Part shown: positions 36,525 to 45,421 of the stretch, piece after piece
Layout of the letters: each line of letters begins with the position of its first letter
Position numbering within the stretch: position 1 is the first letter of the stretch
NCBI RefSeq assembly: GCF_016725325.1
Contig: NZ_CP068083.1
Location: 2,666,001 to 2,730,000 of the forward strand
Reading direction: 5' to 3'
DNA: 64,000 nt
Origin: Sphingobacterium spiritivorum
Lineage (GTDB): Bacteria > Bacteroidota > Bacteroidia > Sphingobacteriales > Sphingobacteriaceae
Made by a program: the position numbers and the translations under genes
The notes under the pieces: generated by a model
The model's database searches: none
Seen by the model: only the letters and a program-made list of their open reading frames with translations
What the model was told of the DNA's origin: nothing

Positions 36525-36570
36525 ATACAGGAAATAATATTATTAATATACAGCATTAATACACAGCAAT

Positions 36571-37947
36571 ATGAAACCAAGAATAACAGACAGCGAAAAG
36601 GAGAATCCAATTATTGTTGGTCTTGACATCGGTACCACAAAGATTTGTGTGACCGTAGGACGTCGTAGCGGGACAAATAAAATCGAATTATTAGGAGTAG
36701 GGAAAGCGGAGTCTGCAGGTGTAAACCGTGGAGTCGTGGCCAATATCCAAAAAACCGTTACCAGCATTAAAGAGGCAGTCGCATTGGCAGAAGGTTTGTC
36801 AAATGTAGACATCAAAGTGGTCAACGTAGGTATAGCCGGACAGCACATCAAGAGTATTCAGCATCGGGGTATTCTGACCAAAAACGATGATGATGAAGTC
36901 GGAAGAAGAGACATCGAAAGATTGATTTCTGATATGTACAAATTGGTACTTCCTCCGGGAGAGGAAATTATCCATGTACTTCCGCAGGAATTTACTATCG
37001 ATAACGAACCGGGTATCAAAGAGCCTGTGGGTATGGCGGGTCGTCGTATCGAAGCGAATTTTCATATTATTTCCGGACGTGTTACAGATATTAAAAATAT
37101 CAAAAGATGCGTTGATTATTCCTCATTAGAGGTGTCATCATTAGTGCTTGAACCTTTAGCGTCATCCGAAGCTGTATTGGATGAAGATGAAAAAAATGCT
37201 GGTGTTGTATTAGTTGATATCGGTGGTGGTACTACCGACGTGGCGATTTTCCATGAGGGAATTATCCGTCATACTGCTGTTATTCCTTTGGGTGGTAATA
37301 TTGTGACTGAAGACATCCGTCAGGGATGTTCAGTATTGCGTAATCAGGCTGAATTATTAAAGGTCAGATATGGATCAGCTTTAGCTGACGAGAATAAAGA
37401 AAATGAAGTCATCTGTGTACCGGGCATTCGCGGAAGAGAAGCGAAAGAGATTTCAGTGAAAAATCTGGCGTATATCATCCAGGCTCGTATGGAAGAGATC
37501 ATCGAACACGTATACTACGAAATCAAATCTTCAGGTTATGAAGATAAACTGATCGGTGGAATTGTGGTAACCGGTGGTGGAGCACAATTGAAACACCTGG
37601 TACAACTGGTAGAATATATAACCGGTATCGATTGTCGTATCGGATATCCGAATGAGTATCTGGCAAAAACTGATCTGCTCAACAAGCAGTTGTTTGATGA
37701 GCTGAAGAGCCCGTTGTATGCTACAGGTATTGGTTTGCTGATTAAGGGTATTCAGGCTATTGAAGATGAAGAGGCTTCTGAGCATGAAGATTCGATCAAG
37801 CGTACGCCTAAAACAGCAAGCACTCCGGGAGTAAAAGATATTGCTGAAAAGCAGCAGAAGAAAGAAGGTTGGTTAAAAAAGTTTTTGACCGAATTTATCA
37901 AGGACGACGCGGGAATTGATGATGACACCTTTATAGGAAAGAAATAG
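36571..37947 (+). CDS. ftsA: Cell division protein FtsA
   Basis: The 458-residue actin-like ATPase has phosphate-1 'VGLDIGTTKICVTVGRR', the 1C domain and phosphate-2 'VLVDIGGGTTDVAIF'. The adenosine motif 'GGIVVTGGGAQLKHL' is also visible. The C-terminus 'QKKEGWLKKFLTEFIKDD' can form the amphipathic membrane-targeting helix and is followed by a short acidic tail. It anchors FtsZ to the membrane through the FtsZ peptide at residues 516-522 of the downstream gene. Confidence 0.96.
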   Translation: MKPRITDSEKENPIIVGLDIGTTKICVTVGRRSGTNKIELLGVGKAESAGVNRGVVANIQKTVTSIKEAVALAEGLSNVDIKVVNVGIAGQHIKSIQHRGILTKNDDDEVGRRDIERLISDMYKLVLPPGEEIIHVLPQEFTIDNEPGIKEPVGMAGRRIEANFHIISGRVTDIKNIKRCVDYSSLEVSSLVLEPLASSEAVLDEDEKNAGVVLVDIGGGTTDVAIFHEGIIRHTAVIPLGGNIVTEDIRQGCSVLRNQAELLKVRYGSALADENKENEVICVPGIRGREAKEISVKNLAYIIQARMEEIIEHVYYEIKSSGYEDKLIGGIVVTGGGAQLKHLVQLVEYITGIDCRIGYPNEYLAKTDLLNKQLFDELKSPLYATGIGLLIKGIQAIEDEEASEHEDSIKRTPKTASTPGVKDIAEKQQKKEGWLKKFLTEFIKDDAGIDDDTFIGKK

Positions 37948-37965
37948 TTTTCAACAATCAGTGAT

Positions 37966-37993
37966 TTTTCCACATTCTAACAAATGTGGAAAA
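37966..37993 (+). promoter_or_regulatory. Hairpin between ftsA and ftsZ
   Basis: TTTTCCACATT and AATGTGGAAAA are perfect 11-base arms around the loop CTAACA, 18 bases after the ftsA stop. No T-run follows, so it is not a standard terminator. It could be a processing, pausing or stability element that sets the FtsZ:FtsA ratio. Confidence 0.45.
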
Positions 37994-38085
37994 CTGTTGT
38001 TAAGAAATTGGTATTATTACATTAGAATTGTTGAAGGTTTTTGTAAAATATAAGTCTCTCAGCAATAGTTAAATAGGGAAAAGTT

Positions 38086-39777
38086 ATGTCAATACAGTTT
38101 GAAATGTTAAAGGAACAGTCTTCGATAATCAAGGTTATCGGGATTGGTGGAGGTGGGGGCAATGCCGTCAACCACATGTATAATCAGGGAATCAGCGGAG
38201 TAGATTTTATAGTTTGTAACACTGATGCACAGGCATTAGAATTGAGCCCGATACCTAATAAGGTGCAATTGGGAGCAAGTCTTACCGAAGGTATGGGTGC
38301 AGGTGCTGACCCTGATGTGGGTGAAAATTCGGCTATTGAGAGTATTGAAGATATCAAACGCATGCTGGGTACTAATACCAAAATGTTATTTATAACAGCA
38401 GGTATGGGTGGTGGTACCGGTACTGGAGCAAGTCCGGTATTGGCAAAAGCAGCTAAAGAACTTGGTATTCTGACTGTAGCGATTATAACTACACCTTTTA
38501 CATTTGAAGGAAAAAAACGTCGTGCGCAGGCTGAAGAAGGATTGGAAGAATTACGTAAATATGTAGATTCCTATTTAGTGATCTCTAACGATCGTCTTCG
38601 TGAGATCTTCGGCAACCTGACTATGACAGCAGCCTTTGCTAAAGCAGATGATATATTGACGACTGCTGCAAAAGGTATTGCAGAGATTATCACTATTCCT
38701 GGTTATGTCAACGTCGATTTCAAAGACGTTCGTACAGTCATGAATGATAGTGGTGTTGCCATTATGGGTAATGCGAAAGCTAAAGGTGATAACCGTGCTC
38801 TGGAAGCAGTGACTGGTGCTCTGGCTTCTCCGTTATTGAAAGATAATGAAATTGAAGGTGCACGTTATATCTTATTAAATATTACTTCCGGTACAATGGA
38901 AGTGACAATGGATGAAGTTGCTATTATTACAGACTTTATTCAGGATAAAGCAGGCCTTTCTGCAGATCTGATCTGGGGTAACTGTATTGACAATACGCTG
39001 GAAGATGAATTGTCTGTTACAATCATTGCTACAGGTTTTCAGACAAGTGAACAACGTGTAAAGGAAAAACAGAATGAAAAAATAGCCTTACCTCTGACTC
39101 CGGAGAATAATGCAAATCCTTTTGTAAAGCCTGTTTCACAAAATCAGTTTGTCCCAAGAGAAGCTGCTCCATCTGTCGTTAATCCTGTTCAACAACCCGA
39201 AAATCAGGTAACAAATACAGTGGTACAGCCTCAGGTAGACTTATTCTCTCCAAAAACAAATGGAAATACAACAAATGCATATACGCAGACAACTAAGACT
39301 GAAACTGAAACTGTCGTGCGTCATACGCTTGAAGTAAACGAGACGGTTATCAAACAAGAAGAAGAAGTTAAAAACGATGGTTTTGAATTGAAAACTTCAC
39401 CTTCAGTATTCCAGTTTGAGTTACCAACAGTATTTGATGCTTATCAACATGCTTCTGTTAATCCTATTGAGGAAGTAAATAATACAGTAGAAGAATCAAA
39501 CATATCGACACATATTGAAGAGCCGGCAAGCTTTGAAGATCAGTTGCTTAAGACTAAAGAGCGCATCCTGCGTCTGAAAGAATTAAGTATGAAACTGAAG
39601 TCTTCAAACGGTTTACAGGAGCTTGAAAACGAACCTGCTTATAAACGTAAGCAAAAATCATTGGAAGATCTTCCGCACTCATCGCAGTCGGCAGTGTCTC
39701 GTTTTACGTTATCTTTTGACGAAGGCGAAACAGAGATCCGTCCTAACAATTCTTTTTTACATGATAATGTAGACTAG
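38086..39777 (+). CDS. ftsZ: Cell division protein FtsZ
   Basis: The 563-residue tubulin homologue has the GTP loop signature GGGTGTG ('GMGGGTGTGASPV', about 106-118) and the T7 loop 'NVDFKDVRTVM'. The GTPase core spans about 10-320. An unusually long, Q/N/T/E-rich linker (about 325-510) leads to the FtsA-binding peptide EPAYKRK at 516-522, and 41 residues continue beyond it, ending in FLHDNVD. Such an extension is common in Bacteroidota. The protein forms the division ring. A terminator follows. Confidence 0.97.
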   Translation: MSIQFEMLKEQSSIIKVIGIGGGGGNAVNHMYNQGISGVDFIVCNTDAQALELSPIPNKVQLGASLTEGMGAGADPDVGENSAIESIEDIKRMLGTNTKMLFITAGMGGGTGTGASPVLAKAAKELGILTVAIITTPFTFEGKKRRAQAEEGLEELRKYVDSYLVISNDRLREIFGNLTMTAAFAKADDILTTAAKGIAEIITIPGYVNVDFKDVRTVMNDSGVAIMGNAKAKGDNRALEAVTGALASPLLKDNEIEGARYILLNITSGTMEVTMDEVAIITDFIQDKAGLSADLIWGNCIDNTLEDELSVTIIATGFQTSEQRVKEKQNEKIALPLTPENNANPFVKPVSQNQFVPREAAPSVVNPVQQPENQVTNTVVQPQVDLFSPKTNGNTTNAYTQTTKTETETVVRHTLEVNETVIKQEEEVKNDGFELKTSPSVFQFELPTVFDAYQHASVNPIEEVNNTVEESNISTHIEEPASFEDQLLKTKERILRLKELSMKLKSSNGLQELENEPAYKRKQKSLEDLPHSSQSAVSRFTLSFDEGETEIRPNNSFLHDNVD

Positions 39778-39802
39778 TCATACAACTCTATTTATATGGA
39801 AG

Positions 39803-39833
39803 GCGGCTTGAAGTGATTCATGCCGCTTTTTTT
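39803..39833 (+). terminator. Intrinsic terminator of the dcw cluster
   Basis: GCGGC and GCCGC, with an inner paired stretch broken by one mismatch, are followed by seven T. It lies 26 bases after the ftsZ stop. Confidence 0.7.
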
Positions 39834-39942
39834 GTTAAACACGTAAAAAGAAAGACAAAATTTTTTTTTTCAAAAAATAGATGTTATTTTTATGTTATAC
39901 AGTGATTGATAATTAATTATAAAAAACTCAAACAATTAAATT

Positions 39943-40128
39943 ATGGCAAGTATTGATAAATTCAAAGAATTAAAGGCTCTAATCGATGGTCTTGAAGGTG
40001 ATGCAGACAAATTCTTTAACAAAGGGAATAGTGCAGCAGGTACGCGTGTAAGAAAAACATTGCAAGATATTAAGACGCATGCTCAAACCCTTCGTTTAGG
40101 AGTTCAGGATTTGAAAAACTCTAAATAG
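39943..40128 (+). CDS. Histone H1-like (Hc1-type) DNA-binding protein
   Basis: The 61-residue protein (MASIDKFKELKALIDGLEGDADKFFNKGNSAAGTRVRKTLQDIKTHAQTLR) resembles the N-terminal domain of the Hc1 histone H1-like family seen in Bacteroidota and Chlamydiae. It lacks the long lysine-rich tail of chlamydial Hc1. It is rich in charged residues and likely helical, and has neither signal nor membrane segment. It is a single-gene unit with its own terminator and an AT-rich leader, as expected for an abundant small protein. DNA binding is inferred from the family. Confidence 0.8.
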   Translation: MASIDKFKELKALIDGLEGDADKFFNKGNSAAGTRVRKTLQDIKTHAQTLRLGVQDLKNSK

Positions 40129-40158
40129 AGAGTCCTGCACCCATAAGTCATAGAGAAG

Positions 40159-40181
40159 GCCCTTTAATAAGGGCTTTTTTT
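40159..40181 (+). terminator. Intrinsic terminator after the histone-like gene
   Basis: GCCCTT and AAGGGC form a six-base stem with a TAAT loop, followed by seven T. The following TATCTTTA (40184-40191) is close to a -7 box for the next gene. Confidence 0.8.
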
Positions 40182-40226
40182 ATTATCTTTACCCTACACC
40201 ATATCTATTTAAATAAAGGAAATAAC

Positions 40227-41366
40227 ATGTCTAATAAGCTTAATAATCCCATATGGGTAATGAGTTCTGCGTATGATAAACTTTCTCTGGAAGAATTGAT
40301 TCAGACTGCTGTGAAAGTAGGTGCTCAAGGTATTGATCTCTGTGTCTTCAGAAAAGACGGTACACGTGAGGATCATACCGCCACTCATTTGGAATATGAT
40401 GAATTTACACCAGAAAGTGCCAGCCGATTAATAGATCTGTTTAATGCTAACGGCCTGCAGCTTTCTCTGGGAGCTTTTGAAAATATGATAGGCGGAGATC
40501 CGGAGCAACGCGTAAAGAATCAGAATCACCTGCTTAAGCTGATCCGTATCGCTTATCTATTGGGAGGTGATACTAATAATGTAAAGGTTGGTACTTTCGT
40601 CGGCTACAACCATGAATTGGGTAATGAAATAGACGGATTTCAGAAAAACCTGGAGAAATATAAAGAAGTATTCGAACCTATTGTCAGGTATGCAGAATCT
40701 CTGGGAGTAACTATATTATACGAGAACTGCCCTATGGAGGGCTGGAGGTCATCCAGATTTACTTCGACATATAACAACCTGCCTGCTACATTGGCTGCAC
40801 GTAAGCTTATGTATGCGATGATTCCGAGTAAAGCACATGGTGAAATTTACGATCCTTCACATGATGTCTGGCAGAATACGGATCCTGTAGAAGTTATGAA
40901 ACTGACCGATATCAGCCGATTACATCGTATTCATGTAAAGACAACCCGCAATTTGTCTACCAGAGCAAGAGTAGAGTGGGGAGGTATGTATCCTATGCAG
41001 ACTGTAGATTCGTCTTTGGCACAGGCTGCAGGTGTTGATGTGCCTCAGCATGATTGGGACAGACATCACTATGAAGCTATGCTTCCTGGCTTCGGAGGTT
41101 CGGACAGTATGGATTGGAGAGGTTTTGTAGATACCCTGCAAGAGAGAGGTTATACTGGTCCTTTTGAGATTGAAAATGAAGCTAAAAATTCTAAGGATAC
41201 TGGTAATTTTGCAGCGACCAATCAGGGGTTTGCGACTTGTATTAATTTTCTTGCCCCTATGCTATGGGATCTCGATGTTCAGGAAGGTTATAAATACCGC
41301 AATGAGAGCGCATTGAATAATGTTCGTGTAGAAGACATTCCTGTTATAACTATAGACCAGTTATAG
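40227..41366 (+). CDS. Sugar phosphate isomerase/epimerase-like TIM-barrel protein
   Basis: The 379-residue protein looks like an AP-endonuclease-2/xylose-isomerase-like barrel. It contains 'VKVGAQGIDLCVFRKDGT', 'TILYENCPMEGWRSS' with a metal-type glutamate, 'GEIYDPSHDVWQ' with D/H ligands, 'IHVKTTR' and 'GPFEIENEA' with the closing glutamate. These fit the divalent-metal site of the family. No signal peptide is present, so it is cytoplasmic. The substrate cannot be assigned. It is a single-gene unit, convergent with the response regulator gene. Confidence 0.85.
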   Translation: MSNKLNNPIWVMSSAYDKLSLEELIQTAVKVGAQGIDLCVFRKDGTREDHTATHLEYDEFTPESASRLIDLFNANGLQLSLGAFENMIGGDPEQRVKNQNHLLKLIRIAYLLGGDTNNVKVGTFVGYNHELGNEIDGFQKNLEKYKEVFEPIVRYAESLGVTILYENCPMEGWRSSRFTSTYNNLPATLAARKLMYAMIPSKAHGEIYDPSHDVWQNTDPVEVMKLTDISRLHRIHVKTTRNLSTRARVEWGGMYPMQTVDSSLAQAAGVDVPQHDWDRHHYEAMLPGFGGSDSMDWRGFVDTLQERGYTGPFEIENEAKNSKDTGNFAATNQGFATCINFLAPMLWDLDVQEGYKYRNESALNNVRVEDIPVITIDQL

Positions 41367-41374
41367 TATGCAGT

Positions 41375-41413
41375 AATTTGCATTCCAGCTAGGCGTTAGG
41401 TGGAATGCAAATT
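41375..41413. terminator. Bidirectional hairpin between convergent genes
   Basis: AATTTGCATTCC and GGAATGCAAATT are perfect 12-base arms around a 15-base loop. They lie just past the isomerase stop and include the last codons of the response regulator. T-tracts are short, so termination strength is uncertain. Confidence 0.5.
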
Positions 41414-42034
41414 AAATAATTGAATAAGTTCCGGAATATTCGTTACCCCCAGTTTTTCAAATACCCTGCTTTTGTATGTGCTGATAGTAGATGCACTCAG
41501 TTTGAGCTCATTGGAAACTTCCAGGATGCCCAGGCCCTGAGTCAGGTGTTTGGCTACATCCATTTCTCTGTTAGAGAGCTTTGCCAGTGGATTTGCTTTT
41601 TGAAGACTGGATTTGCTCTGCGTCAGTTTTTTCAGATACAGGTCTGTGACAACATCGGACATATACTTTCCTCTTGAAATAATGCATTGAATAGCATTGC
41701 CCAGTTCGGACATAGCAGTATTCTTATTTAGATAACCTACAGCACCAGCTTCAATATAGCGTAACGCATACAAGGATTCATCATAAGAAGAAAACACCAG
41801 TATTTTTAAGTCCGTTTGTTTTGCCAATATTTCATGAATAACTTTAATGTTATTTCCCCCAGGCATATTGATGTCAAGCAAGAGCAGATCATAGCGATTA
41901 GCGTCCAATAATTTGGTAATCTCGCTGTAATCCTGCGCTTGTGTTATATTCGCATTTTCAATAACCCCTTTAATAATGACAGACGCTCCCAGTCTTACAA
42001 TACTATGATCGTCAGCAATTAATATTTTTTTCAT
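41396..42034 (-). CDS. LuxR/NarL-type response regulator
   Basis: The 212-residue protein has a receiver domain (1-120) with acidic pocket D8/D9, phospho-acceptor D54 in LLLLDINMPGG and a conserved lysine near 105. A LuxR helix-turn-helix follows (about 148-210, LSNREMDVAKHLTQGLGILEVSNELKLSASTISTYKSRVFEKLG). No histidine kinase is adjacent, so the partner is encoded elsewhere; the hybrid kinase at 57950-60088 carries its own receiver. The gene stands alone. The 206 bases upstream are AT-rich and include a repeated AAATGCTT. Confidence 0.93.
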   Translation of the reverse strand: MKKILIADDHSIVRLGASVIIKGVIENANITQAQDYSEITKLLDANRYDLLLLDINMPGGNNIKVIHEILAKQTDLKILVFSSYDESLYALRYIEAGAVGYLNKNTAMSELGNAIQCIISRGKYMSDVVTDLYLKKLTQSKSSLQKANPLAKLSNREMDVAKHLTQGLGILEVSNELKLSASTISTYKSRVFEKLGVTNIPELIQLFNLHST

Positions 42035-42240
42035 GAATAGATACTATTAATAATAAATATACTCAAGTTGGCTGTTCGTAGTGAAGTGAGATTTTGATAA
42101 ATATAATAATTACAAATTACTACTTCCATCAAAAATATAAAAAATGCTTCATTTTTTTGTGAAATGCTTTTTTTTTGCGAAAACTATAATTTTAAGCATC
42201 ATTTTTGTTATACTTATATGAATTATTAAACAGATGAAAA

Positions 42241-42648
42241 ATGGGATTTATTAAAGAATTTAAGGAATTTGCAATGCGCGGGAGCGTTGTTGATTTAGCT
42301 GTCGGTGTTGTTATCGGTGGTGCCTTTGGTAAAATTGTTACATCGTTGGTCGATGATATCATTATGCCTCCGATTGGTTTTGTTACAGGTGGAATTGATT
42401 TTTCGGATATGAAGTATGTACTTACTGCCGGGGATGAAGCTAATAAAATTAAAGAAGTAGCCATAAATTATGGTAACTTTATTAACATCGTTATTCAGTT
42501 TCTGATTGTTGCGTTCTGTATTTTCCTTGTGATAAAAGGTCTCAATTCATTGAAACGTAAGGACGAGCCGGCGCCTGCAGCTGCTCCTGCTCCAACTAAA
42601 GAAGAAACACTGTTGACTGAAATTCGTGATATTCTGAAGAATAAGTAA
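42241..42648 (+). CDS. mscL: Large-conductance mechanosensitive channel MscL
   Basis: The 135-residue protein starts '[46 protein letters not shown]', the MscL amphipathic helix and pore helix TM1. TM2 (about 79-100, [23 protein letters not shown]) and a cytoplasmic helix after an alanine/proline-rich hinge follow. The pentameric channel opens under membrane tension at hypo-osmotic shock. A strong terminator follows, so it is a single-gene unit. Confidence 0.97.
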   Translation: MGFIKEFKEFAMRGSVVDLAVGVVIGGAFGKIVTSLVDDIIMPPIGFVTGGIDFSDMKYVLTAGDEANKIKEVAINYGNFINIVIQFLIVAFCIFLVIKGLNSLKRKDEPAPAAAPAPTKEETLLTEIRDILKNK

Positions 42649-42678
42649 TAGACTTCTGCTCTAAGTAGCGGAGTATTT

Positions 42679-42713
42679 GTGCTCCCGGTATAAAAGATGC
42701 CGGGAGCACTTTT
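42679..42713 (+). terminator. Intrinsic terminator after mscL
   Basis: GTGCTCCCGG and CCGGGAGCAC form a perfect ten-base stem with an 11-base loop, followed by TTTTAT. Confidence 0.82.
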
Positions 42714-42748
42714 ATATAGAAGGTTTAATAAAAATATTGGAAATAAAT

Positions 42749-42780
42749 TTTGTTTGTTTCATATATAAACGTTACTTTTG
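42749..42780 (+). promoter_or_regulatory. Promoter of rpmH-rnpA
   Basis: TTTG at 42749-42752 and TACTTTTG at 42773-42780 match the Bacteroidota -33/-7 consensus exactly with a 20-base spacer. They lie about 58 bases before rpmH. It is one of the clearest promoters in the window. Confidence 0.8.
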
Positions 42781-42838
42781 CATTCCTCTTTTAGAGTATA
42801 ATACGAATTAAAAATATTAAATACATAGCATAAGCGCC

Positions 42839-42997
42839 ATGAAAAGAACATTTCAGCCATCGCAAAGAAAAAGAAGAAATAAGCACGGGTTCAGAGAACG
42901 TATGAGCACTGCAAACGGAAGAAGAGTGTTAGCTTCCCGTAGAGCAAAAGGTAGAAAACGCTTAACAGTATCTGACGAGTACCGTCACAAAGGATAA
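42839..42997 (+). CDS. rpmH: 50S ribosomal protein L34
   Basis: The 52-codon gene encodes [22 protein letters not shown], then [22 protein letters not shown] and a short tail SDEYRHKG. It is unmistakably L34, slightly longer than the usual 44-46 residues, with an extension seen in Bacteroidota. It binds 23S rRNA in the large subunit. It leads the rpmH-rnpA-yidD-tsaB unit and follows a strong promoter. Confidence 0.97.
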   Translation: MKRTFQPSQRKRRNKHGFRERMSTANGRRVLASRRAKGRKRLTVSDEYRHKG

Positions 42998-43059
42998 TTA
43001 AACATTGCCGGTGGCAAGATAGACCGAGCTTTATAGCCGGCTTGTACGGGTCATCGAAT

Positions 43060-43467
43060 ATGAATAATAATACTTTTACAAAAGAAGAACGATTATGCAG
43101 TAAAAGGCTTATTGATAGCCTTTTTCATAGTGGTTCTTCTTTTGTTTTATACCCTTTCCGGATTGTATTTTGTCTGGCCGCTGATATAACTGTACCTGCA
43201 CAGGTCATTATTTCGGTTTCCAAAAGGAGATATAAGAAAGCAGTAACCCGTAATCTGCTCAAACGAAGGATGAGGGAGGCTTATCGTACACAAAAAAAAG
43301 AAATCCTTTATTCTTTTCTTGAAGATCATCACCTAAATTTGCTGGTAGCTATACAGTATGTAGGAAAGACAGAACTGCCCTTTTCGGAGATGAAAGTGAA
43401 ATTAGCATTAGCATTGAATAAACTGAAAAATGAAAGCACTCATCTTTATTTGGGAAAAGATCATTAA
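43060..43467 (+). CDS. rnpA: Ribonuclease P protein component
   Basis: With the ATG at 43060 ([25 protein letters not shown]) the protein has 135 residues. A TTG at 43042 would add six residues but is less likely. The RNase P signature '[18 protein letters not shown]' is present. It assists the RNA subunit in maturing tRNA 5' ends. It follows rpmH by 62 bases and overlaps yidD by 38 bases. Confidence 0.95.
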   Translation: MNNNTFTKEERLCSKRLIDSLFHSGSSFVLYPFRIVFCLAADITVPAQVIISVSKRRYKKAVTRNLLKRRMREAYRTQKKEILYSFLEDHHLNLLVAIQYVGKTELPFSEMKVKLALALNKLKNESTHLYLGKDH

Positions 43468-43684
43468 AGGAGCATTCAGGTTTTTGTTTATTCTCCTTAT
43501 CCGTATTTATCAGTTGTTTATATCTCCATTACTGGGAGCGAACTGCCGTTACACACCTACATGTTCACAGTACGGTATGGAGGCGATTAAAAAACACGGT
43601 CCTTTTAAAGGTGGCTGGCTGGCAATCAAACGAATTTTAAGATGTAATCCATGGGGAGGACACGGGCATGACCCTGTTCCCTAA
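43430..43684 (+). CDS. yidD: Membrane protein insertion efficiency factor YidD
   Basis: The 84-residue protein carries the YidD core '[33 protein letters not shown]' with conserved cysteines, and the tail '[17 protein letters not shown]'. An N-terminal amphipathic helix can lie on the inner membrane. It usually precedes yidC, which is absent here. It overlaps rnpA by 38 bases, as is common in this gene pair. Confidence 0.95.
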   Translation: MKALIFIWEKIIKGAFRFLFILLIRIYQLFISPLLGANCRYTPTCSQYGMEAIKKHGPFKGGWLAIKRILRCNPWGGHGHDPVP

Positions 43685-43695
43685 TAATCTTGTAT

Positions 43696-44397
43696 ATGAA
43701 TAAAAACTATATTTTGCAGATAGAGACCGCTACTCCGGCTTGTTCGGTAGCAGTCAGTCTGGATGGTCATGTTATCACAACAGTAGGAGCTGAAGAAAAT
43801 AATATTCATGCAACACATCTTACCGTTTTTATTGAAAAAGCCTTACAGGATGCGGGTATTACTATTCAGGATTTAAGAGCAGTAGCTGTCAGTATGGGGC
43901 CCGGATCCTATACCGGTCTACGGATTGGTGTCTCTGCGGCAAAAGGATTATGTTATGCATTGGATATACCACTTATTGCCATTGATACCTTGTCCGCTAT
44001 GTTCAATGGATTTTTGCAAAAGGGAATACAGGAAGATAAGAAAGTTCTATACTGTCCCATGATTGATGCCAGAAGAATGGAAGTCTATTCTGCTTTGTAT
44101 GATCAGAATGGTCATCAGGTCGTTCCGGTTGGAGCTAATGTAATAGATCAGGATTTTTTTCATACATACGAAGCAGACGGATATCATTTGCATTTGTTTG
44201 GCTCCGGAGCACCTAAATTCAAGACTTTATTTGAAGCTAATCCTTTGATTCGTGTATACGATGATTTTTCCAATTCAGCAGATTATATGACGTATCAGGC
44301 CTTTGAAAAGATGAACAACGAGTCTTTCGAAGATGTCGCTTATTTCGAACCGTATTATCTTAAAGATTTTGTTGCGACTACACCTAAAAAAAGATAG
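43696..44397 (+). CDS. tsaB: tRNA threonylcarbamoyladenosine biosynthesis protein TsaB
   Basis: With the ATG at 43696 (MNKNYILQIETATPACSVAVSLDG) the protein has 233 residues. The ASKHA fold is shown by this opening and by 'VAVSMGPGSYTGLRIGVSAAKGLCYALDIPLIAIDTL', the TsaB hallmark. TsaB pairs with TsaD (encoded at 9646-10647) and TsaE to make t6A37. It closes the rpmH-rnpA-yidD unit and is convergent with corA. Confidence 0.95.
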   Translation: MNKNYILQIETATPACSVAVSLDGHVITTVGAEENNIHATHLTVFIEKALQDAGITIQDLRAVAVSMGPGSYTGLRIGVSAAKGLCYALDIPLIAIDTLSAMFNGFLQKGIQEDKKVLYCPMIDARRMEVYSALYDQNGHQVVPVGANVIDQDFFHTYEADGYHLHLFGSGAPKFKTLFEANPLIRVYDDFSNSADYMTYQAFEKMNNESFEDVAYFEPYYLKDFVATTPKKR

Positions 44398-45303
44398 TTA
44401 CATCCATCTTTTACGTTTGAACCAAACATAGATCACCGCTGCCACAAAAGCCATCATTCCTAAGGATAACGGATATCCGTAATACCATTCGAGCTCGGGC
44501 ATATTTTTGAAGTTCATACCATATATTCCAGCAATAAATGTCAGTGGCATAAAGAATACAGAGATAATGGTTAGCGTACGCATAATCTCATTGGTATGGT
44601 TAGATTCAATATTGAAGTATACAGACAGCAGCTGGCTGGTGTTTTCGGAAAGGTTGCGATAGAGAGTCGAATTCCGAAGGTATAAATCTCTCAGATCTTG
44701 CGTATATATATTTTTGTATTCGGGCATATGAAAATAATCTACAATATCCTTGCATATAGCCAGAATATTCCGGATCACGTCAATCTGTCTTTTCAGATAG
44801 TAAAGGCGTTTTAAGAAAAGCTTCCGTTTACTATGTAAAAATACAATCCCTTCGTAATCATCCAGCCGTTCGGAAAGGCCGTTCATGGCCAGGTTTTCAA
44901 ATGTCTTTAAGGATTCGGAAGTAATGAAATTCATTAACGCTTTTGTACTGGCGAATTTTTTTCCTTTACGATCCGCTTTCTTAATGTTATTGAGATATTC
45001 TACTTCATTGCGGTGGACAGTAATGACAAATTTCTCATTAAAGAAAATGGAAACACGATCCGTGATATCAGTCATGCTGTCTGAGTTTTCATCGAATGAA
45101 TTAGCAACGGATCTGATGATCAGAAAATGATAGGTGTCAAACTCCTCAATTTTGGGGAGGTGTCCGATTTCCAGACAGTCTTTTATAGATGCTTCATTCA
45201 GATTATAGCGCGGTGCGAGATCTTTAAAATCTTCTCTGCTTGGATTTGAAATATCAATCCATACAAAGGGGATGCAGTCATCTTCTATCAGAACTTCTAT
45301 CAT
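44398..45303 (-). CDS. corA: CorA-type magnesium/cobalt transporter
   Basis: With the ATG at 45303 (MIEVLIEDDCIPFVWIDISNPSRED) the protein has 301 residues. A longer reading from 45366 would take in the ompH terminator and is rejected. A cytoplasmic alpha/beta funnel (1-235) leads to two C-terminal helices with the selectivity motif 'YGMNFKNMPE' in the loop and a basic tail RKRW. It forms a pentameric Mg2+ channel. It ends one base from tsaB, tail to tail. Confidence 0.93.
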   Translation of the reverse strand: MIEVLIEDDCIPFVWIDISNPSREDFKDLAPRYNLNEASIKDCLEIGHLPKIEEFDTYHFLIIRSVANSFDENSDSMTDITDRVSIFFNEKFVITVHRNEVEYLNNIKKADRKGKKFASTKALMNFITSESLKTFENLAMNGLSERLDDYEGIVFLHSKRKLFLKRLYYLKRQIDVIRNILAICKDIVDYFHMPEYKNIYTQDLRDLYLRNSTLYRNLSENTSQLLSVYFNIESNHTNEIMRTLTIISVFFMPLTFIAGIYGMNFKNMPELEWYYGYPLSLGMMAFVAAVIYVWFKRKRWM

Positions 45304-45364
45304 TGTGGTTGTATTGTTTGTACAATATAAACAGCATAGGCTGAAATTACAAATTTCAGCCATC

Positions 45365-45395
45365 AAAAAAGGGTCGGCAAATTTTGCTGACCCTT
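45365..45395 (-). terminator. Intrinsic terminator after the OmpH-like gene
   Basis: On the minus strand AAGGGTC and GACCCTT, with an inner GC-containing pair, are followed by six T. It lies 27 bases beyond the OmpH-like stop. Confidence 0.75.
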
Positions 45396-45421
45396 GTATG
45401 TGGTTTCTTAAAATCTTGTTT

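Noticed and set aside
42121..42200. Repeated AAATGCTT and long T-runs before mscL
   Set aside because: Low-complexity AT-rich DNA with only two copies; not enough for a repeat or operator call.
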